Positions 37,525 through 48,616 of a stretch of DNA of 64,000 bases are shown here, piece after piece (position 1 is the first letter of the stretch; each line of letters begins with the position of its first letter). Position numbers and translations under genes: made by a program. The notes below the pieces were generated by a model that was not told where the DNA came from, made no database searches, and worked only from the letters and a program-made list of their open reading frames with translations. This DNA is from Chalara sp. BL73 (lineage: Eukaryota; Ascomycota; Leotiomycetes; Helotiales), in NCBI GenBank assembly GCA_918026815.1, contig CAKJVC010000068.1, positions 744,001 through 808,000 of the forward strand. The letters are read 5' to 3'.

Positions 37525-37825
37525 GATAGCTTTCTGAGTATCGTCAAGATAATATGTTTGGATTTGTATGTGGTTGTGGGATGAGAAGTCGTCGAATTAA
37601 ATCTTTGTCCTCTCGCCTAAATTTCCTAGTTTGTTCAAATTTAGAGTCACGAGAATATTCTCATCTCAAGCATAACTTTTCATAAACTCAATCGCAATAC
37701 CGGGCATAATTTTAGGCTAAAATTATATCATTTTCATGTGGTTTAATGGCCAAATGTGCCGCAAACCGTGAGATATTGTTGTTTACAGAGGGATAGAAGA
37801 ACGAAATCTGGATCAAGGACTCCCG
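37525..37825. promoter_or_regulatory. Shared divergent promoter of URM1 and ELP2 with a 21-nt palindrome
   Basis: The two start codons are separated by 301 bp. At 37706-37726 is a perfect palindrome, ATAATTTTAG-G-CTAAAATTAT, that could bind a symmetric factor serving both genes. The intervening DNA is AT-rich. Co-regulation is an inference. Confidence 0.5.
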
Positions 37826-40285
37826 ATGCAGGCCGACTATCTCGTGGCAGGTGCTAATAGGCATCCTGCAACGGCAGACTGGGATGCATCAGGAATATTA
37901 GCCTTTGGTGCCGATAGGAATATTGCATTATGGCGACCTCAGAATTCAGAGTCGCAAGGCATCCATGATTTCTTAGGCGGTCACACAGATATCGTGAACA
38001 CTGTGAAGTTTCTTCCAAATTCAAGTGGCGTCTTAGTGAGTGGATCAGTCGATAAAACCGTCAGGGTATGGAAGAGAGGTTCTTCGGAGAAATATTCTTG
38101 TGTACAGACGATATCAGATCATGGTAGCTCCATAAACTGTTTAGCCGTGGCTTCTGGTGCAAGTATATTTGCAACCGGATCTGCCGATTCTACGATCAAG
38201 ATATGGAGCCTGGATAATGAAAATTTCGCTACTCTGCAGCAGTCTATCGACATCAAGCCACGTTTCTTCCCGCTGGCATTGGCCTTAAGTCCACTTACTG
38301 GCGCAAAAGACTCGTATGTGCTCGCTGCAGCAGGCACGAAAGATATCATCCAAATCTACGTCTTCGATGCCGAAGAAGGTTCAGGCTTCAAGCTGCGGGC
38401 AACATTGGCAGGTCATGAAGGATGGATACGTTCTCTAGAATTCACACAAGAAAATGATAGTCCTCATAGCGACCTTCTTCTGTCCTCAGCGAGCCAAGAC
38501 AAATATATTCGATTATGGCGAATACATCAAGGTAAAGAGCTACCAGCTGCTGCTGCCACTGCAGACCCTTCTCTTGGTGCATTCCTACCTGGCAAATCAC
38601 TGTCAAACAAAGCTCACCGCTTCAATGCTCAAGGACTAGATTATTCTGCTACCTTCGAGGCTCTGTTGCTGGGGCATGAGGACTGGATCTATAGCACAAG
38701 ATGGTGTTCTCAGGGTAAAAATTTGCAGCTACTTTCAGCTTCAGCAGACAACTCCTTAGCGATTTGGGAGTCAGATGCCAGCACGGGTGTCTGGGTTACA
38801 ATAGCCAGACTCGGAGAAATCAGTTCGGAGAAAGGTTCAACTACAGCTACAGGAAGTACAGGGGGGTTCTGGACGGGACTATGGTCACCGTCGGGGTCCA
38901 CACTCGTATCCTTGGGCAGAACTGGAAGTTGGAGATTATGGAATAAGAACAAGGAGCAAGATCGCTGGGTCCAGAGCATAGGAATCAGTGGGCACACGCA
39001 ACCTATAACCGGGATCGCATGGTCAAAAGACGGCAATTATTTACTCTCGACCAGTTCCGACCAAACTACAAGACTGCACGCGCAATGGAAGCGCTGTAGC
39101 CAAACATCGTGGCACGAGATGGCCCGACCACAAATACACGGCTATGACCTGAATTGCATCGACTCCCTCGGAACCTCTCAATTTGTCTCTGGCGCAGACG
39201 AAAAACTCCTTCGTGTCTTCAACGAACCTAAAGCCGTCGCCAAACTCCTCAGCCAACTCTGCGGTTTCGCAGGCTCAGAATTAGACCACATGCCCGACGC
39301 CGCAAATATGCCAGTCCTCGGCCTCTCCAACAAAGCTATTGAAGCTGTAGACGACGACCAGGACGTGCCATCGAGCCACCACACCGACCGTGAAGCCATT
39401 GATCCAGCATCCATTGTGCGGAAATCAACGCTCGACTTTAATCATCCGCCTTTCGAGGAACATCTTAGTCGTCATACGCTATGGCCCGAAGCAGAGAAAT
39501 TGTATGGGCACGGATATGAGATTTCTGCTCTGGCGACAAGTCATGACGGAACACTGGTCGCGACAGCGTGTAAGGCCAGCTCGATTGATCATGCTGTAAT
39601 AAGAATCTTTGAGGCAACGTCCTGGCATGAAGTTAAGCCGCCGCTTGCGGTGCACAGCTTAACTGCGACGCGATTGCGGTTTTCGCCCGATGACCGGTAC
39701 TTATTGAGCGTTGGAAGAGACCGGCAGTGGGCTATTTTCGAGAGGGATGTGACAGAAAAGAACATCTATAAATTGATGAAAGCAGACCCGAAAGGACATA
39801 CGAGGATGATTCTTGACGCTACATGGGCTGCCGGTAGCACACAGCTGTTCGCGACGGCAGGCAGAGATAAGCAGGTTAAGATATGGGCACGGGAGGGAGA
39901 AAGTGAGTGGAAGCATAAGGCAACGATACCGGAGGAAGGTCCTGTGACGGCCATTGACTTCCCAGATGTTCTATTAGTTGGAGACAAGACTTATCTCGCG
40001 GTAGGCCTTGAGTCGGGGGTATTGAAGATATATGTTGTGGATCTGAAAGACAGCTTCTCGGTGACAGTAGTTGAAGCATCTGACCCTATGTAAGTTGTTC
40101 TCGGGCACTCTGTTGTAAGCACGTCTAACGATTATAGTTCCTCTCCGTATCCCTCGAAAGCCATAACACAGCTGGCATGGAAGCCATCACAAGGAACTGA
40201 GCAAGGAATTAAGAGGCTGGAACTTGCTATTGCTAGTGAAGATAGCTCGTTGAGAGTCTATTCTATCATCCCGCTTGTATCATAA
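37826..40285 (+). CDS. ELP2: Elongator complex subunit Elp2 (WD40)
   Basis: Two exons, 37826-40089 and 40138-40285, encode 803 residues, matching Elp2 (about 790-810). The intron is 48 nt (GTAAGT..ATAG). The sequence is built from many WD40 repeats forming two propellers. Clear examples are GHTDIVNTVKFLPNSSGVLVSGSVDKTVRVWK (residues about 52-83, pieces shown), GHEDWIYSTRW, SGHTQPITGIAW, and LYGHGYEISALATSHDGTLVATACKASS. The GHEDWIYS and LYGHGYEISALA elements are characteristic of Elp2. Elp2 is a scaffold of the six-subunit Elongator, which installs 5-carboxymethyl-type groups on wobble uridine 34. It is cytosolic with a nuclear pool. Its divergent neighbour URM1 is needed for the 2-thio group on the same uridine. 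Confidence 0.94.
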
Positions 40286-40314
40286 AAGAATCATATCTAC
40301 ATGTTATATCATGT

Positions 40315-40396
40315 GCGCCACCAATGCATGTTGAAGGATTTCCTTCGGGTATGTTGAAGAGTCTAATGTTAAATCGCGCCGCCAATGCATGTTGAA
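40315..40396. repeat. 21-nt direct repeat pair in the ELP2/CAF16 convergent gap
   Basis: The motif GCGCCACCAATGCATGTTGAA (40315-40335) recurs with one mismatch at 40376-40396, period 61. Further ATGTTGAA words lie between and after the copies. The pair lies 29 bp past the ELP2 stop and about 100 bp from the CAF16-like stop, so it may be transcribed into both 3' UTRs. Confidence 0.8.
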
Positions 40397-40498
40397 AATA
40401 CCCATCCTGTTGAACTCCATGTCCTATACATACCGCCATTGAGATTCGCCGATCACACATGTTGAAGTGATAAACAAAAAGAAATATGGTGGAACGCA

Positions 40499-41408
40499 TC
40501 ACTCAGGTCTCCTCTCACTTCCGTAACCTCCAACTCCTGGGGGCATATACGCCGTTCCTGCGTTCCCGTGGCCCAGGTTTCTTGGTCCACGTTCCGCAAG
40601 ATCGTCTTTCAACCACGCTAGAACCAATTCTCCAAGATGGCTATTTCCGGTAGTTCCCCGAGTGCTCAAATCAAACTCGGACGTGGCGCCACATTCCTTG
40701 ACCTTCCCCAGGCTCATATGTACCAAGTGCGTAGGCCATTGCGCCAAATTATCCAGAATATGCGTCGCGTAGACAATCGTGCAGGGTCTCGTCTCCGTCT
40801 CTTTCTTCAAGAAGGCCAGGAAATTCGAACGGCTTAGCAGATCCAGATCCACGGTGATCTCGTCCAGAAGCAAGATCCGCCATGGCCTGATCAGACCCAT
40901 GGCAAGCTGCACCCTCCGTCGTTCTCCGTCTGAGACCGCGTGCATGCGCCATTCCAGATCAATATCCAGCACGCTGACCAGCTCGTCCCTCCGCTCGGGA
41001 AAATGGTCGCCTCCCACACTCTTGAGCAGCTCCTTGACCCCGATATCCGTCCGCACAATGGGATTGAGCACCCATTCGAGACCAAGGTATGTCACGCCTT
41101 CGAGTCCGTCTTTGAAGGGGTCAAGCCCTCCTACGCTTACAGTGTTCGACGGCGCGAGACGCTTGCCAGAGAGGAGACGTAGGAGAGTCGTCTTGCCGGC
41201 TCCGTTTGCGCCGATGAGCAGCGTGCGCGAGGCGGGCGGCAGGGAGAGGGTGATGCCTTCTAGGCCGAGAGAACGGTCGGGGAAGCGGTAGGAGAGGCCA
41301 TTGATGGATATGGAGGGGGCTTTAGTTTGATCTTCTGGGTCTTGAATTAGCAAGAATTTTATAGCTGCAAACCTTGGGCTTCCGCTTACCAATGGCAGAA
41401 GGAGACAT
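40499..41408 (-). CDS. CAF16: CAF16-like soluble ABC ATPase
   Basis: Two exons, 41408-41390 (19 nt) and 41340-40499, encode 286 residues, the same size class as yeast Caf16 (289). The 49-nt intron joins MSPSAI to [12 protein letters not shown]. It is a lone nucleotide-binding domain without membrane segments: Walker [10 protein letters not shown], signature-like [15 protein letters not shown], Walker [14 protein letters not shown], and an H-loop [10 protein letters not shown]. The VSDGERRRV and DEITVDLD forms are specific to the Caf16/ABCI type. Yeast Caf16 associates with the CCR4-NOT complex and with Mediator components, but the molecular role is unresolved. The C-terminus ends in a Gly/Arg-rich stretch. 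The gene converges with ELP2. Confidence 0.9.
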
Positions 41409-42108
41409 GGTGGTGGGAGGGAGGAGGAGTATGGCCTGAATAAGTAAAAGTCTAAAGAATGGGATGAAAATGAAAAATAAAATATGAAATTGAGATCCTT
41501 TTGTATGACGCTTGAGGGTCCTTATCGGTTATCAAAGCCTTGGCATCCACGCCCTTTACGAAAACGAAGCCGCTGGCTTGACATCTGCGAATACTTTCCC
41601 TAAGAGATCGCAATTCTTATGTAGATTCAGGTAACACGTCTATCGTAGCCCTACGCCGCTTCGCCAAAGCGCAGAAGACAAGATGGGGTCTCTTTTTTGT
41701 TTGCATGTTCTGTTTTATTGCCTTAGATTGTGCAAGTCTTTCTTGTAGCAAGGCGCATATGCACAGAAATGGCTTCTTAAAGATAATGTTGAGGTCCTCC
41801 TGAATGCATATTTTACATGTTCTAGCAAGCAGCAAAAGGTTGGTGCAAAAAGTCCTTCACCATTAGTTTCATATGTTTATGACCTGGGGAGACATGGGAT
41901 TTCAATTGAAATATGGGATACTCTACAGGCAGTTCAAAACACTTTGTATAATAAACTTTGGTGTTAGGACATTGTTTCAATAAATACCCTTCTAAAATTG
42001 TTGAAAAAAGTATTTTATTAGTTGTTGAACCTGGTGTCGAACCGACTTTTCATAGCCATACAATCCCTTTATACTCCCGCAGGTCCCTCTTTTATCCTTT
42101 GGTCATTT
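41409..42108. other. Intergenic region between SER1 and the CAF16-like gene
   Basis: Contains the promoter of the minus-strand CAF16-like gene at its left end and the SER1 3' flank at its right end. Both genes point left. No coding signal was found. Confidence 0.45.
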
Positions 42109-43544
42109 CTAGAATGAGTTGATGAATTCTGCAAGTTTCTTCGCGCCATCGAGAGAGACGCTGTTGTAATTGCTGGCACGAACACCGCCTACGGTACGGT
42201 ATCCTTTTAAACCTAAGAATTGTCAGTGATACAGTTCATTTTAAGTCAAAAAAATCTGGCATTGAATACGTACCTACTAAGCCCTTGGCCTCCGCTTCCT
42301 TGACAAACCGCTTCTCTTCGTCTTCGCTGACTTGTCCGTCCTTGATAATCCGGAAGCAGATATTCATTCTTGATCTTACAGTTTTATCTGGGACAACCTA
42401 TCTTTTGTCAATATCTCAAGCCTCATAGCAATGACAAGCCTACCTTAAACCTGTCTGGGTTTACCTCCACAGCCCCATATATTAAAGCAGCTTTCTGTTG
42501 AGAGACCAATGTTTGCCCATCCACCTTGTCCGGGTAGGTATTCAGAGCCTTCTTCAGAACTTGACCAGCGAGGAAAACATCCGGGATGCTGAGAGTATTA
42601 TACAAGCTGTTGTTCTTGTAAATGGTATCATATGAAAGGACGATTGGTCCGATCGGCAATCCGAGTTTTCGCAGAAGTTTAGGATCTGCCCTTCCAGAAA
42701 CAGGAGCAAGAAGGTTCTTCTTAATAATAGCCACCGTGATACCTGCACATCCCAAATTCTTCTGCGCGCCAAAAAACACCAACGACAAGTTCTGGAACGG
42801 AATCGGCCGGGATAGGATATTGGATGACATGTCTGCGACCACAAGCAGCTCATCCTCACCTCCCTTATTCTCCAATATTTTCGGGAAAGCCGGATATTCA
42901 ACACCATCCACAGTCTCGTTGTCGCAGAAATACACCATTGCAGCGTTCTTGCTCAACTTCCAATCCTTCTCTTCAGGAATCTTGCCAAACTTCCCATTAT
43001 TGATTTTTCTCGCATCAGTGACGATGTTCACATGTTCCTCTCCTACCAACCTCGCACCCTCCTGACTAGCCTTCAAGCTCCAACCGCCGGTGACCAGATA
43101 GTCAATCTTCAGCTCCTCATCCACCTGCTTCTGCAGCTCCTTCAAGACGCTCTCCTCGTCACCTCCTTGCTCAGCAATCTTCCTCCTCCGCCTCTCAACC
43201 CACAGTCCCACGAACTCATATACGGTAGCAGAAAACTGACCGGTCCCGCCACCTTGCATGAACAGGATCTCGAAGTCCTCGGGGATGGAGAGGTAGGTGC
43301 GCAGGTCGTCCCTCGTATTCTGCAGAATCTCGGTAGCTTGCGAGGAGCGGTGGGAGATTTCTGCTAGGCCAATTCCGAGGCCTTGATAGTTTACGAGGGC
43401 TTTGGAGACGATTTCGAGGACGCTGGTTGGGAGGCCGGCGGGGCCTGCTCCGAAATAGGTGACATTCTGTTGCCATTGTCAGCCAATTACCTTTCTATCA
43501 CGGACGGAGACCAAAGCACAGAACAGACTTACCTCTCGTTCCAT
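42109..43544 (-). CDS. SER1: Phosphoserine aminotransferase
   Basis: Four exons (43544-43533, 43466-42444, 42397-42274, 42212-42109) encode 420 residues, normal for fungal Ser1. Exon 1 is only 12 nt (MERE) and is followed by NVTYFGAGPAGLP, the conserved N-terminal substrate-binding strand. Other landmarks are FMQGGGTGQFSA, DYLVTGGWS, ADMSSNILSRPI and SLVFFGAQKNLG, where the Lys of AQKN is the pyridoxal-phosphate lysine; the C-terminal RSRMNICFRI and GYRTVGGVRASNYN complete the fold. The enzyme converts 3-phosphohydroxypyruvate plus glutamate to phosphoserine and 2-oxoglutarate in serine synthesis. A perfect TGAGTCA site lies 79 bp upstream, suggesting general amino-acid control. No anomaly is evident beyond the tiny first exon. 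Confidence 0.96.
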
Positions 43545-43622
43545 TTTCGTGGGATTTATTTCAAGATGTTATGAGAAAGAGGAATGATGTATTGAGAAAA
43601 AAGGATTGATGGAGGGGTGAAG

Positions 43623-43629
43623 TGAGTCA
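43623..43629. promoter_or_regulatory. Gcn4/CPC1-type site upstream of SER1
   Basis: TGAGTCA, a perfect match to the palindromic TGASTCA consensus of Gcn4/CPC1, lies 79 bp upstream of the SER1 start codon. SER1 is a known target class of general amino-acid control in fungi. The heptamer occurs by chance about once per 8 kb, so the position and gene identity carry the weight. Confidence 0.6.
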
Positions 43630-43710
43630 AAGTGGGGTTCAAATATTTACAAAATCTGGGGTACCCGTCTCACCAGCTGAGAAGTAGAGAGCCAATTTTT
43701 ACACGGGTTA

Positions 43711-43900
43711 TCGCTTTTTCACTTCATTGTATGCTTACCAATGTTTAATTAATTGTGAGACAATGTCATAAACTTTTTTTTTCACTCTAATATATACATG
43801 TCAATGCTTAACTAAAGTATGAGACGATGTTATACATTTGCTTTCTCACTTCATCGTATGCTTGTTAATATTTAATTGCTTCCGATATAATTTTATAAAC
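43711..43900. repeat. Three diverged tandem copies of a ~63-bp AT-rich unit
   Basis: Units start at about 43711, 43774 and 43838. Each runs through TCACTTCATNGTATGCTT-like, AATGTTTAATT-like, GAGACAATGT-like and ATAAAC-like words; CACT anchor words are spaced 63 and 64 bp. The copies differ by substitutions and small indels, so the array is old. It lies between the divergent promoters of SER1 and RMP1. Confidence 0.65.
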
Positions 43901-44218
43901 CTACTCTTGACAAGAGTGAATTGGCTTTTCGCTTTATTTAAAAATACTCGATGGCGAAATACAGATTATAGTCAAAGGATGAAGTATTTGGCAGTTAGTG
44001 TTTAGATCGTCTTTTTCCCTTTTTAGCTGGAGACGATCTTCCGTGATCGGGTCTTGGCATGCTCAGGGGTTTCTCGCTTAAAGAGGCTTGCTTCTCTAGT
44101 GAAAAGGCCCTCTCCAATCTGAGTTCAATGTCTAACTGTACTACAAGAATTCTCGAGATATCAAATAACCATTCTCTTCAAAGCTCCCACCTGAATTCTT
44201 GAGGTGGAAATAGGTGGT

Positions 44219-44982
44219 ATGGGCACAGCCAGCGAAATGAATAGATCGCAAGAGGAGCTCTCCTCCATAACCCTCATCCTGTCCGCCACCTACCACCGTA
44301 ATAAGAACCAGCACCGCCTCGCAAAATGGTGGAAATCCTTCTCCGTCCTCCGCCGCAATATCTCGAAGCTGACCACCGAGCTTGAGAAATACATTCGAGA
44401 CCAGAAGCTTGTCGGCGATCAGAATAAGTATACAATTGCATCACGTGAAGCTGTAGAGGGTAGGGTGGATTTCGTGGTGAGGTGGGTGGTGCCCAAGTGT
44501 TATCTGTAAGTTCTGTTGCTAGGGAGTTCAAGAAGGGTTGGAAGGGAAAGGAGCTAATGTGATGATGTAGGGCGTTCTCGGCTGTGGTGGCTGATAATCA
44601 GTTCTCAAATCTGGGATTAATGCTGGTAGGAATGTTGGCAAGGATACGTAAGATTATCTTGCCATTGGGAACAGGTCAGGAAGAGGAAGATAAGGACGAG
44701 GATGTGGAGAAGCAGGCAACCGAGGCCGATACGAGTGGCTTGCATGAAATTGACTTTGGCGAGGTGATCAGGAGGGAGGATATCGAAAAGGCCAACGTGA
44801 GAACTTATGGAGTGGATGATTCTGAGGCTGAAGAAGAGAGAGGAGCAGTTCGAACGTCGCCAGCTAAGAAGCGGGCGAAAGGGCTAGATGGGCCGAAGGA
44901 CATTTCAATTGGCGTCGAATCTGAAGCTTTACAAAGGAGGAAGAAGCGGGAAAAGGACAAAAATCTTCCAATAAAGTCATGA
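44219..44982 (+). CDS. RMP1: RNase MRP-specific subunit Rmp1
   Basis: Two exons, 44219-44505 and 44571-44982, encode 232 residues; the 65-nt intron (GTAAGT..GTAG) joins CYL to AFSAVV. Residues about 13-50 hold the Rmp1 RNA-binding domain core: ELSSITLILSATYHRNKNQHR followed by AKWWKSFSVLRRN. The HRNKNQHR-x-x-KWWK element is the family signature. The second half has a hydrophobic NLGLMLVGMLARI helix, then an acidic segment and a Lys/Arg-rich nuclear-type tail. Rmp1 belongs to RNase MRP but not RNase P, and supports pre-rRNA cleavage (site A3 in yeast) in the nucleolus. The ATG at 44219 is the first in frame; a second at 44237 also precedes the domain. Confidence 0.85.
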
Positions 44983-45069
44983 ATACAAGTAACAATTCTA
45001 CGGCCCTCTACATGTTAGGCTTTCTATTTCGTGATATCAAGGTGCGAGAGACCTTGAAACATCGGTATT

Positions 45070-48002
45070 CTATGCATACTGTTTCCCCAACCAGTACAAT
45101 GCACTCCCCACTCCCATATTGATACACAAATGCTGGCCGATGCTCCACGCCATGCTATACAGGTATTTTGGTGAAAAGACAGTCCATATGAAGAGATGCG
45201 CTCGGAGTAGTGTACATGCGGCCATGACAAAGAAAAGACTGCTCGTCGTAAATACAGTGAGCAGTGCTAAGTGTCGATATAGCACATTTTTCTCTCCAGT
45301 TCTGCTCAGACGTAGTAGTAGGATGTTGGTAGCGGAAGTCCAATAGACTGGCCCAACCCAGTTACTAATGAAAGTTAGAATGCCGACAGCAATGACATTA
45401 TATCCGCTGACTCCATTATACGCGCTTGATAAATCTATTGACGATATGGCATTTGAGCCTCCAAATGCAAAGAAAGACATATACTGCATTAGTAATGATG
45501 TGGTTGTAATTTCGACCAGGCCATGATCCAGATCCTTGAGTAAGTAGAACAAGACCTCGAAAAGGAGCAGTAGAGGAATGTTCGTAGCACGAGACTGTAT
45601 TATGAGGAACTGCAAGAGCAAATCGTGAATTGTGCGGATCGTGGCTAGAGAAGTGTCAGCCCACAAGGTGTCCCTTTTTGGCGCCTCAGATGAAAAGAAA
45701 GGATTTGTAGCTCGACATACCATCTATACGTCTAGGTTTACTGAATCCGGAGACTATGACATATAGAAATGCCATTGCCAGCGCGAGAAAGGCAATCCGG
45801 GCACGGGTAACCAAAGAGACTTCCATCTTAGGATCGACAGCCGTCGAGCTGGTGAAGAGGAGAAGCTCAGGAGAGTCCTCTTTAATGAAGGCTAGTTTGA
45901 AGGTAAGGCCTGCTGTAGCTAAAGCTGCTCCGATTGCACCACCTGCAAGCTTGGGGAATCTAGGGAACCCGCGGCTTGATAGGCACTGTAGATTCCATAG
46001 ATAAGTGACCCCAGTCAGAGCCCAGAACACAATTTTGTGATCAAAGAATGCCCCGGAAATATCTGGCTCACCAGCCCATTTCTGTCCAGTCTGGTTCCAA
46101 CGCCGAATGACTCTCATGGTACTAAAGATGGCGAAACAAGTAAGAGTAATCAAGCGCCTTGCCGCAGTCTTTCGATAACTTGGAACTGTCAGCCTGAAGA
46201 AAAGTGGCCGAAGGGTATCTTACTTTTGAAGCCAGAGAACGCCCAACCAGGCAGTAGTGCCCCAATACCAGAAGTGCTGCTCTTCCTCAACATAGCTACT
46301 TGCAAACATCATCAAGCCATAAAGCAAAGTGGTTATCAAGAACGGAGCGCTGGCGGTGATTGAGCCGGCTATCATTTCCCAAGCCGCAGCTATCCCCAAC
46401 AAAAGAGCGGATGCAGTCAGAATTTGCCCGGCTATTAGTTTTGACACATCATAATTGCTTGCAGTGCTGCTCATTAATCCTTGAGCTCTTTTGAGCCACT
46501 GCTTAGAGTTAGTGATGCACATTTAGCACGGAATATTGATGTTTTTACCTTCGTCATATCCTTGTACCATTTCTCTTTTCCTTCACCGTCGTTTACTAGA
46601 TTACCTGACCTTTCAGCGAGATCTCTCCACTGACATGCCAGCTCGCCGACGCTATTCGTGATTTCATGGCAATTTTTGGAAGAACCAGTACTTTCAAATG
46701 ATGGAAATGTGGCAGATACTACGCTCACTATCTGTTTAGCGTTTTCAAGTAAAATTTGTGTTTTATCCTTGTCTAGTCAGAGTCAGCTAGGAGACTTGGT
46801 TCCAATTTGTTCCACTTACAATTGGGCCAGAAAGCGAGAAAGTCCGGTATGATAGCTCCAAGATTGTTACGAGGAACAGGGAAACCAAGCAATGCCCCTA
46901 GTGTAGGAGCTATATCAGACTGCTCAATTGTAGTATAGTACTGGAAGTCCTCTTCAAAAGGAGCAGGTGACTGAAATCCAGATGTAATGTTCTTGAGCTT
47001 CGGCGATATAAAGACGAGAGCGGGGGAAGTCTCTCCCGGACTAGAGCCACCATGATTACCAGCATCATTCATTCCATGATCACCTAAAAGGACTAGAAGA
47101 GTGGACTGAAGGGCTTCTTCTGTCTTAATGGCTTCAAAAATATGACGGACTATGCCATCCATCTCTTGCTGCTTAGGAACCATATTAGGACTTCCATAGT
47201 ATTAGCCACCTATAAACCCTGGCAGATACTGAGACATACCCTCTCGGTCCTGTTTTATGTCCAATATGGTCGAGACCTAGGTAGTGTAACACCATAGTAT
47301 TCCAGTCATCATGCTTCAGCTCGTCTGGCACATGTCGGGTGACATTGTTGTCAACCTCAGTGAAATCCTAACAAATTCTATTCAGCTATATGCTATGTAT
47401 GGCTTGCTCCTAGAGTGACTGACCGAAACAAAAAAGCTTGAGGTTCCTTCAGAACGATCAAATGTCTCAGGAAAGAGCTTGAGCCAAGTATCATCTCCGT
47501 ACATAATCATTTTACCCGCGTTCTTTGCTTTCATTTGCGCCAACCATGTGTCCTGTGTAGCCAAACTTGAAGTAGTGTCTGACTCGGCAAAGTTTAGAAT
47601 CACATCGAGAAAAGAAGGCGTAGAACCAGTAGTTATAGCTTTGATTCGTGGCATGGTAATGGTAGGGGACGTCGCATGAGCAGTGTATGGCATAGCTGCA
47701 CCACTTGAAATGAGACTGACATGTTCAGATTAGTTTTTGCTGCGGTCCCAAATATCTAATTCATACCTTTGCGTGAATTGAAACCCAGACACATCCGAAT
47801 ACACGAAATCGCTGCGTAAAGCGTCCACTACCATAAACACCAACCTATCGAAGGGCGGTTCTGGCGGAGATCCATTGCCGTCAAACTGAGCTAATCCGGA
47901 TAGAAAAGGCTTATAAGGAAAGAATCCACTGGCAAAGACCAGTATTGCGATTGGGATGAGGACGTTTGCTCCAAGAAGCGTAAGGGAGCTTTTCACAGCC
48001 AT
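45070..48002 (-). CDS. LAS21: GPI ethanolamine phosphate transferase 2 (Gpi7/Las21)
   Basis: My model has eight exons: 48002-47767, 47703-47424, 47367-47240, 47190-46820, 46772-46549, 46501-46224, 46178-45721 and 45644-45070. It encodes 849 residues, the usual length. An N-terminal signal-anchor helix is followed by a lumenal alkaline-phosphatase-like domain: LVFMVVDALRSDFVY (metal-binding Asp and nucleophile region), SPTITMPRIKAITTGS, LHYLGLDHIGHKTGP, and LLGDHGMNDAGNHGG. About ten or more membrane helices follow to the C-terminus. The enzyme adds ethanolamine phosphate to the second mannose of GPI anchors in the ER, affecting cell-wall protein anchoring. GPI7 rather than MCD4 or GPI13 is chosen from the GDHGMNDAGNHGG form. 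Exon 7's acceptor (AAG) is the least certain junction. Confidence 0.9.
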
Positions 48003-48616
48003 ATTGTGAGCCCGATCAACGGCACAATTACCTTTCTATGAAAAACACCGCCAAGCTAGCAGTGCTGGACCTACGTCTATGCCCATTGCATACAAAAGAA
48101 GGAAAAAGTGTAATACGAAGTGCACAATGATCTGTCTTCAGCTCCTCCTAACTTGAAATGGGGTCGCCGATAAGGACTTATCGGGTTCACTTGGCCTTGG
48201 CACCGAAATATGCTTCAAATCGAGTTGCTATTATCTTAGGTGGTTTGGTATATTCTTTCATTTGGTATAATCTCTGGAAATTCTAACCTCATATCGAGCA
48301 CAGCACCTCTTCCAAGTGAATAAGCTTTGACTAAATGTCTGTGTCCGATTGAAAAGATACCTTGCGAAACCAAACCTACGAGAAGGTATTCGATGCCATG
48401 CTTGCAGAATTGATGAGTAAACCATCTAGGCATTTTCTCAGTATATGCTCCCCCGTAGTGTGCTCTTTCAGTATCTCCATGGTATCACTTATTGGAAACT
48501 GGAAAATTGCAGCATATTGGCCTGCGCGCGAAATCCTTTCCCAGGTTGTCAAACTCCTGCAATGCCAACCAGAACGCCTTTAGACAATCATAACCTCAAG
48601 TGCCATTCATAACCCA
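48003..48616. promoter_or_regulatory. LAS21 promoter and DUF2423 3' flank
   Basis: About 610 bp between two minus-strand genes. A frame open for about 57 codons follows a good acceptor (ATTGCAG) near 48560 on the minus strand, but it has no partner exon or family resemblance. Confidence 0.4.

Noticed and set aside
48362..48583. Short frames between LAS21 and the DUF2423 gene, including one after a good minus-strand acceptor
   Set aside because: No partner exon with a start and no family match; the location fits promoter and 3' UTR.
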